A DNA stretch of 64,000 nucleotides from Echinicola strongylocentroti (GCF_003260975.1 NZ_CP030041.1:1401001-1465000), one strand, 5' to 3'; positions 18,237 through 28,450 are shown, counted from the first letter of the stretch. Program-made: numbers and translations. The notes: a model not told the origin generated them from the letters alone.

Positions 18237-19754
18237 TCAAAAAGGGTGTGGCTCGTCATTTTCCGTGCTTCTGAATACATATGGTTTCCACTGTTCATAT
18301 CGCTTTTGCCATTCTTCCAGTGTTCTTGTTGGGTAGGTGGAGGGTAATCCACCCATCCTAAATTCCTGCGATACTCCTTGGTCTTGGATGGACTTCCTCC
18401 ATGCATAAAGCTCGCCCAGCAGCTGGTCCTTGATCGCTCCATAGGCTTTGTCATAAGCAAGATTCTGGAGCTCATAGGGATCCTTGGAGATATGGTACAG
18501 TTCGAACTCTGGCTTAGTGGGAGCAAAGAATTTTGCCTGATCTTCGTTCAGTTTTCCCTCTAGGTACATGACACTCATCTCCGCCAGCATGGGATAGTTG
18601 TCTTCTTTATATCCGCTATACTGTAGCCAGGCTCTTTCAGGCATAAGGTTATGGATAAGTTTGTATTCCTTGGACCGGATGGTGCGCATAGCATCATGTG
18701 TGCTGCCCATCCTGTCCCTTGCTGCATAAATGTATTGGCGTGGTGACAGAGCATCTGAAAACAGGGACCTCCCCTGCAATTGGGTCTTGGGCCTCGCTCC
18801 TGCCACATCCAGTATGGAGGCGGTTACATCTATACTTTGTACCAAGTCGTCGCTCACCTGCCCAGTGCCGACCACACCGGGCCACCGCATGATCAGGGGC
18901 ACTTGAATCCCCGGGTCATATAAGAACTGTTTGCCGCGAATGTGGCACCTTCCATTGTCCCCTATCAAAATGACCAAGGTGTTTTCTACAAGACCTTCAT
19001 CCTCCAACCTGCTGAGTATCTCTCCAATTTCCCGATCGCAGAGCTGCATCTGCTCCAGACCGTTTGCCCAGTCACGTCTGGCAAATGGGGTGTCCGCATA
19101 GTACGGAGGAAGCACCACCTCTTCGGTGGCAATAGGATTTAAGGGATCCCTTTTCCATTCACGGTGGGTACCGGTAAGTGTTATTTGGGCAAAGAAGGGC
19201 TGCCCCTTCTTACGGTCTTTCCAGTCATCGCCCATAAACCCCAAGTCACCTTTAAAGTTGGCATCGGTTTTAGCAGACTTCATCAATGCGGTATAATAGC
19301 CCGCTTCTTTCAGTAATAGTGGCAGGGGCTTTATACCATGAGGCAATACTTCTTTATCCTTCTCGGCTGTTCGGTGTTGCTGGGCACCGATGTAATTTTG
19401 ATGAAACCCAGTAATCATCGCTGACCGGGACGTAGAGCATACAGGACTGGTGCAAAAGGCATTGGTATACCGTGCTCCTTGACTGGCCAAAGTATCCGTA
19501 AAGGGAGTCTGGATGCCCTCGGTCCCATAGCAGCCGAGATCAGTACTCCAATCCTCCAACATGATCCAAACGATATTGGGCCGAGGAGCGGCTTTTTCAC
19601 CCTGCGCCATACTTGCAGAAGCGGTCAGCATTAAAATGCTCCACAAAACAACCTGGATGACTACAAGCCCCTTGGTTACCTGATACTGAAGCCAGGAAGC
19701 AACTACTTGGTTATATAAATTAATTGTACCCATAAACTTATTATCCGGATTCAT
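18237..19754 (-). CDS. S1-family sulfatase with CSTSR formylglycine motif
   Basis: Formylglycine sulfatase of 505 residues. The N-terminus is long (about 30 residues before a hydrophobic stretch VVIQVVLWSILMLTASASMA), consistent with a signal peptide cleaved near 50; an internal ATG at 19733 is an alternative start. Active-site motif VCSTSRSAMITG with C106 as the residue to be modified: the usual Pro of CxPSR is Thr. Relatives of the S1_8-like group often have CSASR here, so the Pro-less motif is not by itself disabling. First metal site LEDWST (E67, D68), second GDNGRCHIRGK. It follows SusD by 33 bp. Likely target: a sulfate ester on imported or surface-bound galactan; position unknown. Confidence 0.92.
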   Translation of the reverse strand: MNPDNKFMGTINLYNQVVASWLQYQVTKGLVVIQVVLWSILMLTASASMAQGEKAAPRPNIVWIMLEDWSTDLGCYGTEGIQTPFTDTLASQGARYTNAFCTSPVCSTSRSAMITGFHQNYIGAQQHRTAEKDKEVLPHGIKPLPLLLKEAGYYTALMKSAKTDANFKGDLGFMGDDWKDRKKGQPFFAQITLTGTHREWKRDPLNPIATEEVVLPPYYADTPFARRDWANGLEQMQLCDREIGEILSRLEDEGLVENTLVILIGDNGRCHIRGKQFLYDPGIQVPLIMRWPGVVGTGQVSDDLVQSIDVTASILDVAGARPKTQLQGRSLFSDALSPRQYIYAARDRMGSTHDAMRTIRSKEYKLIHNLMPERAWLQYSGYKEDNYPMLAEMSVMYLEGKLNEDQAKFFAPTKPEFELYHISKDPYELQNLAYDKAYGAIKDQLLGELYAWRKSIQDQGVSQEFRMGGLPSTYPTRTLEEWQKRYEQWKPYVFRSTENDEPHPF

Positions 19755-19787
19755 TGGTAATTTAACTACTGATCATCCCAACACGCC

Positions 19788-21245
19788 TTATTTCCATGGT
19801 TCATTTTGGTCTAAATTGGCGTTAGTAAGCACTTCATTTTCTGGAATCGGAAAAAACCGGTGCTTGGGTTGGACCGGACGTGTTGGAAACCAATAATTGG
19901 TAACTTCTCCAATCTCCAAAAACTCCCCTGTCCTGGTCATATCAAACCAACGGTCCGCCTCAAATGCCAACTCCCATGATCGTTCTTGCATAATGGCCGC
20001 CAAGTACTCCTCCAAGGTGATCGCAGAAGGAAGTGGGCCTAGACCTGCCCGATCCCTTACCGCATTTACCATTTGAAGTCCTTCCCCTTGGACCTGACCA
20101 CTTGCTCTTGCGCTGGCTTCAGCATAAATGAGCAATATATCAGCATACCGTAATATCGGGAAATTGGTCTCGTTTCTAGCACCATTGGCCATAGGGTCGG
20201 CATATTTTGCGATGATCACCCTTTCTTTCAGGTTTGGGTCATTATCCATGGTATGGAGAACTCCTTGGCTGTCCACAAAAGAGGTATCCATTAACTGCTT
20301 CCGCAAATCTCCATCTGCATAAGAATGATAAAACTGCTCAAATGCAAAGCTGGATCCCCAAGCGGTAGCGGCATAGACGCCGTTTGACCCTGCTGGTGCC
20401 AAATAGGAGGTGAAATTCTGGGACTGGAGATTTGGACTACGCGAAAATTCTACCGCAAAGATATTTTCCACCCTATTGGCATTTTCACGGCTTACGTCCC
20501 AAAGTTCCCCTGGGCTGTCCACCAGCCGGTAAGTACCGTCATCCATCACCGTCTTGGCCATGTCCCTTGCCTCTGCATACTGTCCATTATAAAGATATAC
20601 TTTTGCCAATAATCCTTGGGCGGCTCCTTGTGAAGCCCTTCCGCTCACCTCCGGAATTCCTGGATTTAAAATATCCCCAGCTTCCTTTAAGTCTTGGATG
20701 ATCTGGGCATAAATCTCTGAAGAAGGGTTCTTTGGTGATTCAATATCAGCTAGGCTGGCAGTCGGAAGGACTTTAAGGGGCACTTCTCCAAAAGTCTTTA
20801 CCAAATTAAAGTAAAACAAGCCTCTCAGGAACTTGGCTTCTGCAACGATCTCTTCTCTACGTGCTTCATCCATGTCGATCAGCGGAACGTTCTGGATGAC
20901 CAGGTTGACATTATTGATACCATTATAGCTTTCGTTCCAAAACTGCTCTACTTGATCGTGGGTAGCATCGTAAGTGAATTCGGTCAGCAAATTCCGTCCC
21001 ACCACTGGCTTGGGAAACATTTGGTCTGCCGAATAATCACCAAGCATCCAAATGGACTGCCCGTACATGCCGGGTTTGGTAAGTGCTCCATAAGCAGCCG
21101 TGATGGCTGATTCAGCATCCTCCGCAGTATTATAATATTCATTGATCGTCAAAAAACTATAGGGTGTTTCTTCTAAATCACTGCAAGAAAACAGTGTCAT
21201 TGCCAAAATAATGGCGCTCACAATGCGTTTGGTATAGATATTCAT
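19788..21245 (-). CDS. SusD/RagB-family glycan-binding lipoprotein
   Basis: Outer-membrane surface lipoprotein that forms the lid of the neighbouring SusC transporter. Lipoprotein signal ending MTLFSC (Cys21), followed by the family start DLEETPYSFLTINEYYNT. Helical tetratricopeptide-like region includes AEAKFLRGLFYFNLVKTFG (about 137-155), a hallmark of SusD proteins, and the C-terminal RW-DM-RTG and FPIPENEVLTNANLDQN segments. Normal length (485). It begins 17 bp after the SusC stop. Selectivity for a red-algal galactan is inferred from the surrounding enzymes only. Confidence 0.97.
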   Translation of the reverse strand: MNIYTKRIVSAIILAMTLFSCSDLEETPYSFLTINEYYNTAEDAESAITAAYGALTKPGMYGQSIWMLGDYSADQMFPKPVVGRNLLTEFTYDATHDQVEQFWNESYNGINNVNLVIQNVPLIDMDEARREEIVAEAKFLRGLFYFNLVKTFGEVPLKVLPTASLADIESPKNPSSEIYAQIIQDLKEAGDILNPGIPEVSGRASQGAAQGLLAKVYLYNGQYAEARDMAKTVMDDGTYRLVDSPGELWDVSRENANRVENIFAVEFSRSPNLQSQNFTSYLAPAGSNGVYAATAWGSSFAFEQFYHSYADGDLRKQLMDTSFVDSQGVLHTMDNDPNLKERVIIAKYADPMANGARNETNFPILRYADILLIYAEASARASGQVQGEGLQMVNAVRDRAGLGPLPSAITLEEYLAAIMQERSWELAFEADRWFDMTRTGEFLEIGEVTNYWFPTRPVQPKHRFFPIPENEVLTNANLDQNEPWK

Positions 21246-21262
21246 GGCTTTTTGGGTTATGA

Positions 21263-24200
21263 TTAAAATGATACTTGAACACCGAGCAAATAAGATTTTG
21301 CCCTAGGGTAGGGATCTCTGTCAATCCCAAAATTGGTGACATTATTAACACCAGTGGTATTCAGCTCTGGGTCATATCCTGAGTAATCTGTCCAGGTGAC
21401 CAAGTTGGTGAGACTGGTATACAGTCGGAGTCTTGACAACCAATCTATTTGGGAAACTTCGAAGCTGTATCCCAACTGGATGTTCTTTAGCCGAACGAAC
21501 GACCCATCCTCAATATACCTACTGCTCTGCAATATCCTTCCACTTTGGGACGGCCTGATATATTCATTGCTGGGGTTTTCAGGTGACCAATGGTTGACCA
21601 CCGCTGCCAGTTGATTGGTTCCAAAAGTAGCTGACTCCAATCGCATTCTTCTGTTATAGAAGACGTCGTTGCCTATATTGCCTTGAAGAAAGACGGACAA
21701 GTCGAATCCCTTGTAGCGAAAGTTATTGGTGAACCCAAAAATATAGTCAGGATTGGGATCTCCAATGATCTTACGGTCAGCTGCACTAAAAGCCCCATCT
21801 CCATTAATATCGGCGTATTTTGCATCACCGGGCTGTGCTGAAGGCATGTGACTGTTGGCAATATCGTCGGTAGTCTGCCATACACCATCCCAAACATATC
21901 CATAAAAAGTCCCAACCGGATAGCCTACTTTCAGTAGACTGGCATTGGCAAAAGCCCCAACACCACCATCACCAGTAGGAATCACCTCATCTACTTCTCC
22001 GGTAATTTTAAGGATCTTGTTTCGATTGCGGGAATAGTTTGCCGATACCTCCCAAGTCAACGCCCTGTCTATGACCACGGCGTTCAGTCCCAGCTCAAAT
22101 CCTTTGTTCTCGATTTCGCCAAAATTCCCAAATACCGTATTGAAGCCGGAAGAAGCTGGAATCCTACGGGAAATCAACAAATCCTCAGTCCTCTTATGGT
22201 AATAATCAAATGTTAACATCAACCGGTTGTTCCAAAAACCTACATCCATGCCGACATCGGCTTGGTTGGTACGTTCCCACTTGATATCTGGATTGGCCAC
22301 TCCAGTGGGGCTTATTCCGATATTCAATTCGTTTCCGAAATTATAATTGCTCCCACTGGTCAATCTCGGAAAAGACTGGTAGAGAGGAATATTGGCATTT
22401 CCGGTGACCCCATAGCTCACCCTTAATTTCAGGTCACTGATCAGCTCACTATCTATTAAGAAGGCTTCTTCTTTTGCCCTCCACGCCAAGGCTGCAGAAG
22501 GGAAAAAGCCCCATTTGTTGTTTTGCCCAAACCTACTGGATCCATCAGCCCTTCCGGTCAAGGTAAGTAAATACTTGTCCAATAGGATATAGTTTACCCT
22601 ACCTGTCCAGGAGTCTAATCTCCAGCTGGATTTATTGGATGAAATGTTTCGGTTGGATACCAATCCCAAGTTGTTGTTCACCAAAAGGTCGGTGGACAGT
22701 TCGCTACCTCCTGCGAGGGAGTTGGTGCCTGTATACCGCTGTGTGGAGAACACCCCAGTGATATTGAAGTCATGTGCCTCACCGATTTTTTTGGAATAAT
22801 TCAGGACACTTTCGTGGATCAGGGAGTTTTGATCCAAGTTCCCTATTCCTGCCACTCCACTGTTGATCCTCCCTAGGGGCACGTCTGTGCCTGTATAGCT
22901 ATCCTTACGGTCGTGAAAAACATCCACCCCAATATTACCTCGGTAAGTCAGGCCTTCTGCTATTTCCACATTGACATAAAAATTGCTGAGCAGCCTGGTA
23001 TTGGTACTTCTATTGAGCACTTGCGTAAGTGCCAATGGGTTGGCTGACAATTCAAAGTTGGCATTGATATCACCAAAGTAGGTATAATCTCCCTGATCCG
23101 TATAAGGAGCAAAAATCGGTGGAGCAAAGAGGGCAGCAGTAACGGTCCCCGTATTTTCACTTTCGTAAGTAGTCCCTGTGATGGCACCATTGCTCACGAC
23201 GTAATTGTAATTAAGGTTTATGCCGATCTTCACCCGATCGTGCAATTCATTTTCCAGATTGAGCCGTGCGGAAATACGCTCAAAATCGGAATTTTTTATA
23301 ATCCCCTGCTGATCAAAATAATTAAAACTGAGATTATAAACTGTTTTTTCGCTCCCTCCAGCGAAAGACAGCTGATGGTTTTGGATGGGTGCATTCCTGA
23401 AAATCACATCCTGCCAATCTGTGTCGTGATAGGTAATACCATCTAAGGCCCCTGGATTGATTTCATTGTTGAGTGCGAGAAACTCCTCTGCATTCATCAT
23501 ATCCAGTTTTTTGGTCACCTCTTGGACACCGTAGTAAGCATTGTAATTGATCTTTGTCTTTCCCTTTTCTCCTTTTTTGGTAGTGATGAGGATCACGCCG
23601 TTCGCACCTCTGGCACCGTAAATGGAAGTGGCCGATGCATCTTTCAGCACTTCGATAGAGGCGATGTCATTGGGATTGATCGTTGACAAGGGATTTAACT
23701 GGCCGCCGGCAGAATTCTGGGCTGTGGTCGACCCGGGAGCCGATCCACCCGCCACGATAGGAAAGCCATCAATCACGTACAAGGGTTCGTTCGAAGTGCT
23801 CAAGGAATTACCTCCTCGAATCTTTACACTGGTAGCCCCTCCCGGAGCACCCGAGTTTTGGGTGATTTCCACTCCTGCTACACGCCCTTGTAGCCCCTGG
23901 TCCAAGGATGAAATAGGGGTTTTGTTCAATTCATCTGAAGAAACCGAAGCCACGGATCCAGTTAGGTCGGATTTTTTTACCGAACCATAGCCTACTACCA
24001 CTACTTCCTCCAAGGACTCGGTATCGGAAGTTAGGGTCACATTAAAATTGCTTTTTCCATTAAGAGGGATCTCTTTGGACTCGAATCCCACAAATGACAC
24101 GACAATGACCTGTTGGTCATCTTGGACAGTCAAGGAAAAGTTTCCATCCAAATCTGTTACCGTGCCGTTTGAGGTGTTTTTTTCCACTACAGTGGCGCCA

Positions 24201-24382
24201 GGAAGAGGAAGCCCTTCTTCATCCACTACTGTTCCGGTGACTTCAAAAGAAGTGGTCTTGACGGCTCCATGCCCATTAGCTTTCGATTCGAAGGGAGCGG
24301 TATTGGTTTTGCTCAGGGCATAACCGTCCTGGTAGGTTAAGCCTAAGGCTAAACCTATTAAAATTACATTAATTAATTTCAT
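21263..24382 (-). CDS. SusC/RagA-family TonB-dependent outer-membrane transporter
   Basis: TonB-dependent oligosaccharide importer, 1039 residues. Order: signal peptide, carboxypeptidase-D-regulatory-like domain (about 47-120, VTGTVVDEEGLPLPGATV), the SusC landmark EEVVVVGYG (about 125-133), plug domain (140-255, IRGGNSLSTSNEPLYVIDGFPI region) and a 22-strand barrel ending in a terminal aromatic (VSF). No N-terminal sigma-regulator (STN) domain, so control is by the LacI regulator or another factor rather than by a FecI-type anti-sigma. It lies 59 bp after the FAD-oxidoreductase gene, a position (third gene) less usual than first in PUL operons. Confidence 0.97.
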   Translation of the reverse strand: MKLINVILIGLALGLTYQDGYALSKTNTAPFESKANGHGAVKTTSFEVTGTVVDEEGLPLPGATVVEKNTSNGTVTDLDGNFSLTVQDDQQVIVVSFVGFESKEIPLNGKSNFNVTLTSDTESLEEVVVVGYGSVKKSDLTGSVASVSSDELNKTPISSLDQGLQGRVAGVEITQNSGAPGGATSVKIRGGNSLSTSNEPLYVIDGFPIVAGGSAPGSTTAQNSAGGQLNPLSTINPNDIASIEVLKDASATSIYGARGANGVILITTKKGEKGKTKINYNAYYGVQEVTKKLDMMNAEEFLALNNEINPGALDGITYHDTDWQDVIFRNAPIQNHQLSFAGGSEKTVYNLSFNYFDQQGIIKNSDFERISARLNLENELHDRVKIGINLNYNYVVSNGAITGTTYESENTGTVTAALFAPPIFAPYTDQGDYTYFGDINANFELSANPLALTQVLNRSTNTRLLSNFYVNVEIAEGLTYRGNIGVDVFHDRKDSYTGTDVPLGRINSGVAGIGNLDQNSLIHESVLNYSKKIGEAHDFNITGVFSTQRYTGTNSLAGGSELSTDLLVNNNLGLVSNRNISSNKSSWRLDSWTGRVNYILLDKYLLTLTGRADGSSRFGQNNKWGFFPSAALAWRAKEEAFLIDSELISDLKLRVSYGVTGNANIPLYQSFPRLTSGSNYNFGNELNIGISPTGVANPDIKWERTNQADVGMDVGFWNNRLMLTFDYYHKRTEDLLISRRIPASSGFNTVFGNFGEIENKGFELGLNAVVIDRALTWEVSANYSRNRNKILKITGEVDEVIPTGDGGVGAFANASLLKVGYPVGTFYGYVWDGVWQTTDDIANSHMPSAQPGDAKYADINGDGAFSAADRKIIGDPNPDYIFGFTNNFRYKGFDLSVFLQGNIGNDVFYNRRMRLESATFGTNQLAAVVNHWSPENPSNEYIRPSQSGRILQSSRYIEDGSFVRLKNIQLGYSFEVSQIDWLSRLRLYTSLTNLVTWTDYSGYDPELNTTGVNNVTNFGIDRDPYPRAKSYLLGVQVSF

Positions 24383-24441
24383 TATTTCGGGTTTTTTTAA
24401 GGTTGTTTAATCATAAAAACATCAATAGTTACAAACGTCCA

Positions 24442-26718
24442 TTAGGTAATACATATACCAAAAACAGCTAGAGGTACCTTATCGGAAGGATGCTCAAACT
24501 GAAGTTTAAGCATACCAGTGACCACTGGTTGGTCAAAGTCGACAGTTATGACCGCTTGATGGTTTTCGGAGATCGTGGCCAGGTGATTTTCATCATCATC
24601 CATCACTATCATATTCCTGGCAACAAATGGCATGACATGTTCATGGTGTTCCATTTGTACCGTTTCCATAGGATGATCGTAATCCGGATCAAGAAATATT
24701 TTGAGGCGACTTATCGAAACGGGATGAGACCATTGGAAATCAAGGGAAGGCTGGGTATCTGATGGGCTAGCCATCCAAGCGTTAGGCTGCGCTACAGGCC
24801 GGTACAATGGGCTAAGAATGTTATTGACTTCATAGGTATATACTGGTTCTGCAAATTCAATGGCCATATTTCCTCCCTTGGGCCGACGCTTTGGGCACCA
24901 AAACTCAAACTCATCCACTCCCGATCCTTCAGGCGGTTCTTGCTTGCCAAAATTGGAAACCGCCTTATTCACCTGATTATACACTGAGACCATGCCCGAT
25001 AGCAATTGGTCAGAAAGTAGAATATCCACGTCGTCGTTTTTCAAGACCGTAATAAATGCATATTGGTCTTGGAATCCTCCCAAGTCTCCCACCTCCACTG
25101 CCAGCTTTTGTTCTCCAACCTCCAATGAATAATCGGTTGACCACACCGTGATATCCGGCGTGTGGTTATATGGTTTGCTACTTTTCCTTACTTGTACCGT
25201 AAGTGCTGTCGCCTTTCTGACACGTAAGGACAGGGAAAATCCGGGTATTTTTTTTCGTACTGGAACCATTTGAGCCATCGAAAAGGAAAGGTTCTCCCAT
25301 GAGAATCCAGCTGACAGGGCTCCTAAACTGTATTCACTTGACGGATGGATGACGGCATCATCGGCCAAGTTATTTAAAGTGAATTGAAGCTGTGGGATAT
25401 AATGTCCCGTAGCCACCAGGTCCTGCTGGAGCTTTTTCAGCTTACTCTTCTCAAGTAGCTCACGAGGGGAGACATCGTATTTTATAACATGCGCTGCAGC
25501 CATCCCGACAGCCTGTCCTCCATGGGCACACGTCGCCATTACCCTCGTGGAACCAAAGGCCACGTGGGAGGCACTTATGATCCTTCCAGCCAGCAGCAGG
25601 TTATCAATGGACTTCGGGACATAGCACCTGTAAGGTATGGCGTAAACGCCCTTGGTATGCCACTGGGTGCAGCTGGGCTTATCACTGTACACCCCGTCAG
25701 CAGGGTGAAGGTCCATTGCCCATCCCCCAAAAGAAATCGCATCATCGTGGGCTTGCTGATGGACAAGGTCTTCCTGCTTTAGCATATACTCCCCTTCAAA
25801 TCTTCTGCTCTCACGTTTGCCGGGGATCAGGCCCACCCATTCCAAGGTATAGTGATCGGCTTCTGTAAAATTCCCTGAGTTCTTTATATAATTCCATATT
25901 CCGTAAGCTACTTTCCACAGCTCATGTTTGATTTCTTCAGTATCGTGGATGGTATCTTTCCTACCACCATACTCAAACCACCACAGCTTACACCCATGGT
26001 CGCCCACTTCCACATTTTTGACTCCTGGAATCTGGGAAGTGTCCTTTATCGCATAATCGGGTGCCACATACTTGACTGGCTTTTCTGTTTTCTTGGAATA
26101 AAAAAACAAGGTATGCCCAAGCAGTTCACCATAATCTTCCACATCAGGAGCCAATCCTTCTCCTAGCTCCTCGGGGCTTTCGGCTCCTATTCGGTAAGGC
26201 ACCCCGGCCATATAGGACACAATGCCATCACCCGATGCATCAATGAACTGCCGGGCAGCAAAATGATAGAGTGTAGAATTCTGGGAATTAAATGCGATGA
26301 CTTTTTCGATGGTGCGGTCGTCAGCTTTGGCAATATGGAAAACTGATGTATTGAGGTAAAGACTAATATTGGGCTCCGCCATTACCTTGTCAAGCACCAC
26401 CGTATCAAAAAGCACCGGATTGCCCTCTTTGTTTCGAAAGGTATTCTCCACCATGATTTCATCCACTATCCCCCCTTCTCTCGCCCATCGGTTGTTATTT
26501 CCCATGTGGGAGGTGGCTCCCAAGGCCCATAATCTCACTTCGCTGGAAGCGTTGCCTCCTAATACAGGCCGATCTTGGATCAAGGTCACTTTGCACCCCT
26601 GCCGTGCTGCGGTAATCGCCGCACAAACACCGGAAAGTCCTCCTCCCACGATTACGATATCCGAATATGCTGTGGATTCTTTAAGATTACGAAAACTCTT
26701 AAACGCTTCTTTGATCAT
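24442..26718 (-). CDS. FAD-dependent oxidoreductase (FAD_oxidored family) in PUL
   Basis: Large flavoprotein, 758 residues from the start at 26718 (MIKEAFKSFRNL), chosen because it begins 1 bp after the upstream stop; the frame continues to 26760 but would overlap. The Rossmann motif DIVIVGGGLSG (20-30) binds FAD; RPVLGGNASSEVR follows, and FIDASGDG and LLAGRIISASHVAFGSTRVMATCA are the conserved C-terminal parts of the FAD_oxidored family found widely in glycan loci. After the flavin domain (to about 450) there is a long beta-rich region with no recognised domain. No signal peptide, so probably cytoplasmic. The substrate is unknown; a role in oxidising a released sugar is only a guess from position between the symporter and SusC. 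Confidence 0.85.
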   Translation of the reverse strand: MIKEAFKSFRNLKESTAYSDIVIVGGGLSGVCAAITAARQGCKVTLIQDRPVLGGNASSEVRLWALGATSHMGNNNRWAREGGIVDEIMVENTFRNKEGNPVLFDTVVLDKVMAEPNISLYLNTSVFHIAKADDRTIEKVIAFNSQNSTLYHFAARQFIDASGDGIVSYMAGVPYRIGAESPEELGEGLAPDVEDYGELLGHTLFFYSKKTEKPVKYVAPDYAIKDTSQIPGVKNVEVGDHGCKLWWFEYGGRKDTIHDTEEIKHELWKVAYGIWNYIKNSGNFTEADHYTLEWVGLIPGKRESRRFEGEYMLKQEDLVHQQAHDDAISFGGWAMDLHPADGVYSDKPSCTQWHTKGVYAIPYRCYVPKSIDNLLLAGRIISASHVAFGSTRVMATCAHGGQAVGMAAAHVIKYDVSPRELLEKSKLKKLQQDLVATGHYIPQLQFTLNNLADDAVIHPSSEYSLGALSAGFSWENLSFSMAQMVPVRKKIPGFSLSLRVRKATALTVQVRKSSKPYNHTPDITVWSTDYSLEVGEQKLAVEVGDLGGFQDQYAFITVLKNDDVDILLSDQLLSGMVSVYNQVNKAVSNFGKQEPPEGSGVDEFEFWCPKRRPKGGNMAIEFAEPVYTYEVNNILSPLYRPVAQPNAWMASPSDTQPSLDFQWSHPVSISRLKIFLDPDYDHPMETVQMEHHEHVMPFVARNMIVMDDDENHLATISENHQAVITVDFDQPVVTGMLKLQFEHPSDKVPLAVFGICIT

Positions 26719-26719
26719 G

Positions 26720-28372
26720 CTAATTTTTTGATTTCTTTTTTCCAAAATATAATCCAGCACTTGCCATAAGTACCATGATAATACCGGCAGCTACCAGCAT
26801 CTCATTTCCTTTACTGGCGATTATACCAAGTCCTGTCATTATCAATCCAATCATGCCTGTGGCAATTGAGATGACTTTTATCCCGAAAGCGGTATCATCA
26901 CCCGACCGCTCTACTTCTTCCACTTCCTGGTCGGAGCCAATGGTTACCGGGGCTTTCTCCCCTGATAAAACAGGCCTATTCTTGATTTCAAATAGGATCA
27001 ACATACATACAGGCACTGCAACACCCAAGGTCATTTCCATACTTCTGGAAACTTCATAATCCAGCACGGAAGGCAAAATGAGTATTATCAATGCCAATCC
27101 GACGATACTCAGAATTGAGGTGATAATTACCGACCTGCTGTCCTGTCTCCTCGAATACAGACTCCAAAGTATCGGCGCAAACAACGGCGCTCCAGTCACT
27201 GCGGCTACTTTCAGCACTACATTGACGATTCCTCCCAAATAGGGAACCAGCATGGCTACGCCCATCACGCCAAGACCAAAAACTACGGTCACCCATCTGG
27301 CGACTTTAATCAATTGTTTTTCTGACGCTTGGGGATGGATAGACTTGTAAAGGTCATTAGTGGTGACAGCCGCCATCATATTGAGGGTTGTATTTACCGA
27401 GCTGGCCGTAGCAAAGACCATAGCTGCTATCATCAGGCCCAACATACCAATTGGCAAGGCCTTGGCACACATCATGAGGTAGGCTCCTTCCATCTGCTGG
27501 GTGGTCACCAGTCCGGGGTCGTACACCTTATAAATCATAGGTGGCAACATCCATATCAACGGAAAAACCAAGTAAAAGCCAGCGAATAACAGGGCTACTT
27601 TTTTTGCCTCTTTTGGAGATTTTACACTTGTATAGCGTTGTACATACGCCCAATTTCCTCCGATAAAAACAAAATTGTAAAGCATGAAAGCCACCAAGAA
27701 CATGGGGCTAAATTCACTGTTGATAAGACCAAAAAAACCTTCTGGGGACTGGGCAATAAAACCATCCATCCCCCCCACTTCATCCAATGCCAATGGGATA
27801 ACAATAAAAACTGCCGCTGTCAGTACCACAAACTGCAATACATCCGTGGCCAATACTGCCCAAAACCCACCCACAGCGGTATAAAGAACAATGGTAATTC
27901 CTAAAATCAGGATGATAAGGGTAATAGGCACCTGTGCCGAAACCGATACGATCTTTGCCACTGGATACAGGAAAGATCCGGCCGTAAAAAATGACACTGC
28001 AATAAACAAATAAGAATATATTTTCTGGGTTTTTACGCCAAACCTATGGGTAACATATTCAGCAGCGGTCAAGACGTTAGCCTCTTTCCATTTGCGGGCT
28101 ACCGTAAAATAAATGATCAGCCCTGCGATGGCCATCATACTCTGTATAGTAACTGCCACCATTCCTTGGTCATAGGCGATAGAACCCCAGACCACAAATG
28201 TCCCGGCAGAGAAAAAACTCATAAACAAGCTAAGCCCACTAATCCACCAAGGCACATTGCCTCCTCCGGCAAAAAAATTGGCCATCGAACGTCCTGTCCT
28301 GGCAAAAGCCAATCCAGCAGATAGGACAATTAGTGTAAACACTCCGATTAAAATGTAATCTTGCTCTTGCAT
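26720..28372 (-). CDS. sodium:solute symporter (SSS family)
   Basis: Inner-membrane Na+-coupled transporter of about 13 helices, 550 residues. Recognisable SSS features: FFAGGGNVPWWISGLSLFMSFFSAGTFV near the N-terminus, the central YTAVGGFWAVLATDVLQF segment, and ATASSVNTTLNMMAAVTTNDLYK, the helix that usually carries the sodium site. A charged cytoplasmic loop (about 465-490) precedes the last helices. It is the first gene of the 21-kb PUL transcript, directly downstream of paired LacI-type operators, and probably imports the mono- or disaccharide made in the periplasm. Which sugar is not visible. Confidence 0.94.
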   Translation of the reverse strand: MQEQDYILIGVFTLIVLSAGLAFARTGRSMANFFAGGGNVPWWISGLSLFMSFFSAGTFVVWGSIAYDQGMVAVTIQSMMAIAGLIIYFTVARKWKEANVLTAAEYVTHRFGVKTQKIYSYLFIAVSFFTAGSFLYPVAKIVSVSAQVPITLIILILGITIVLYTAVGGFWAVLATDVLQFVVLTAAVFIVIPLALDEVGGMDGFIAQSPEGFFGLINSEFSPMFLVAFMLYNFVFIGGNWAYVQRYTSVKSPKEAKKVALLFAGFYLVFPLIWMLPPMIYKVYDPGLVTTQQMEGAYLMMCAKALPIGMLGLMIAAMVFATASSVNTTLNMMAAVTTNDLYKSIHPQASEKQLIKVARWVTVVFGLGVMGVAMLVPYLGGIVNVVLKVAAVTGAPLFAPILWSLYSRRQDSRSVIITSILSIVGLALIILILPSVLDYEVSRSMEMTLGVAVPVCMLILFEIKNRPVLSGEKAPVTIGSDQEVEEVERSGDDTAFGIKVISIATGMIGLIMTGLGIIASKGNEMLVAAGIIMVLMASAGLYFGKKKSKN

Positions 28373-28450
28373 TGGGGTTATTTTGGTATTGCGATGATAA
28401 AAGTGAGCATAAGTCTCTTAAAAAAAAATGAAGAGGAGCCAATCCCGTTT

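Noticed and set aside
7196..28372. Carrageenan as the substrate of the main locus
   Set aside because: GH117 enzymes known to me act on 3,6-anhydro-L-galactose (agar series), while carrageenan has the D form handled by GH127/GH129, which are not seen. It is not fully excluded because GH16 and sulfatases occur in both.
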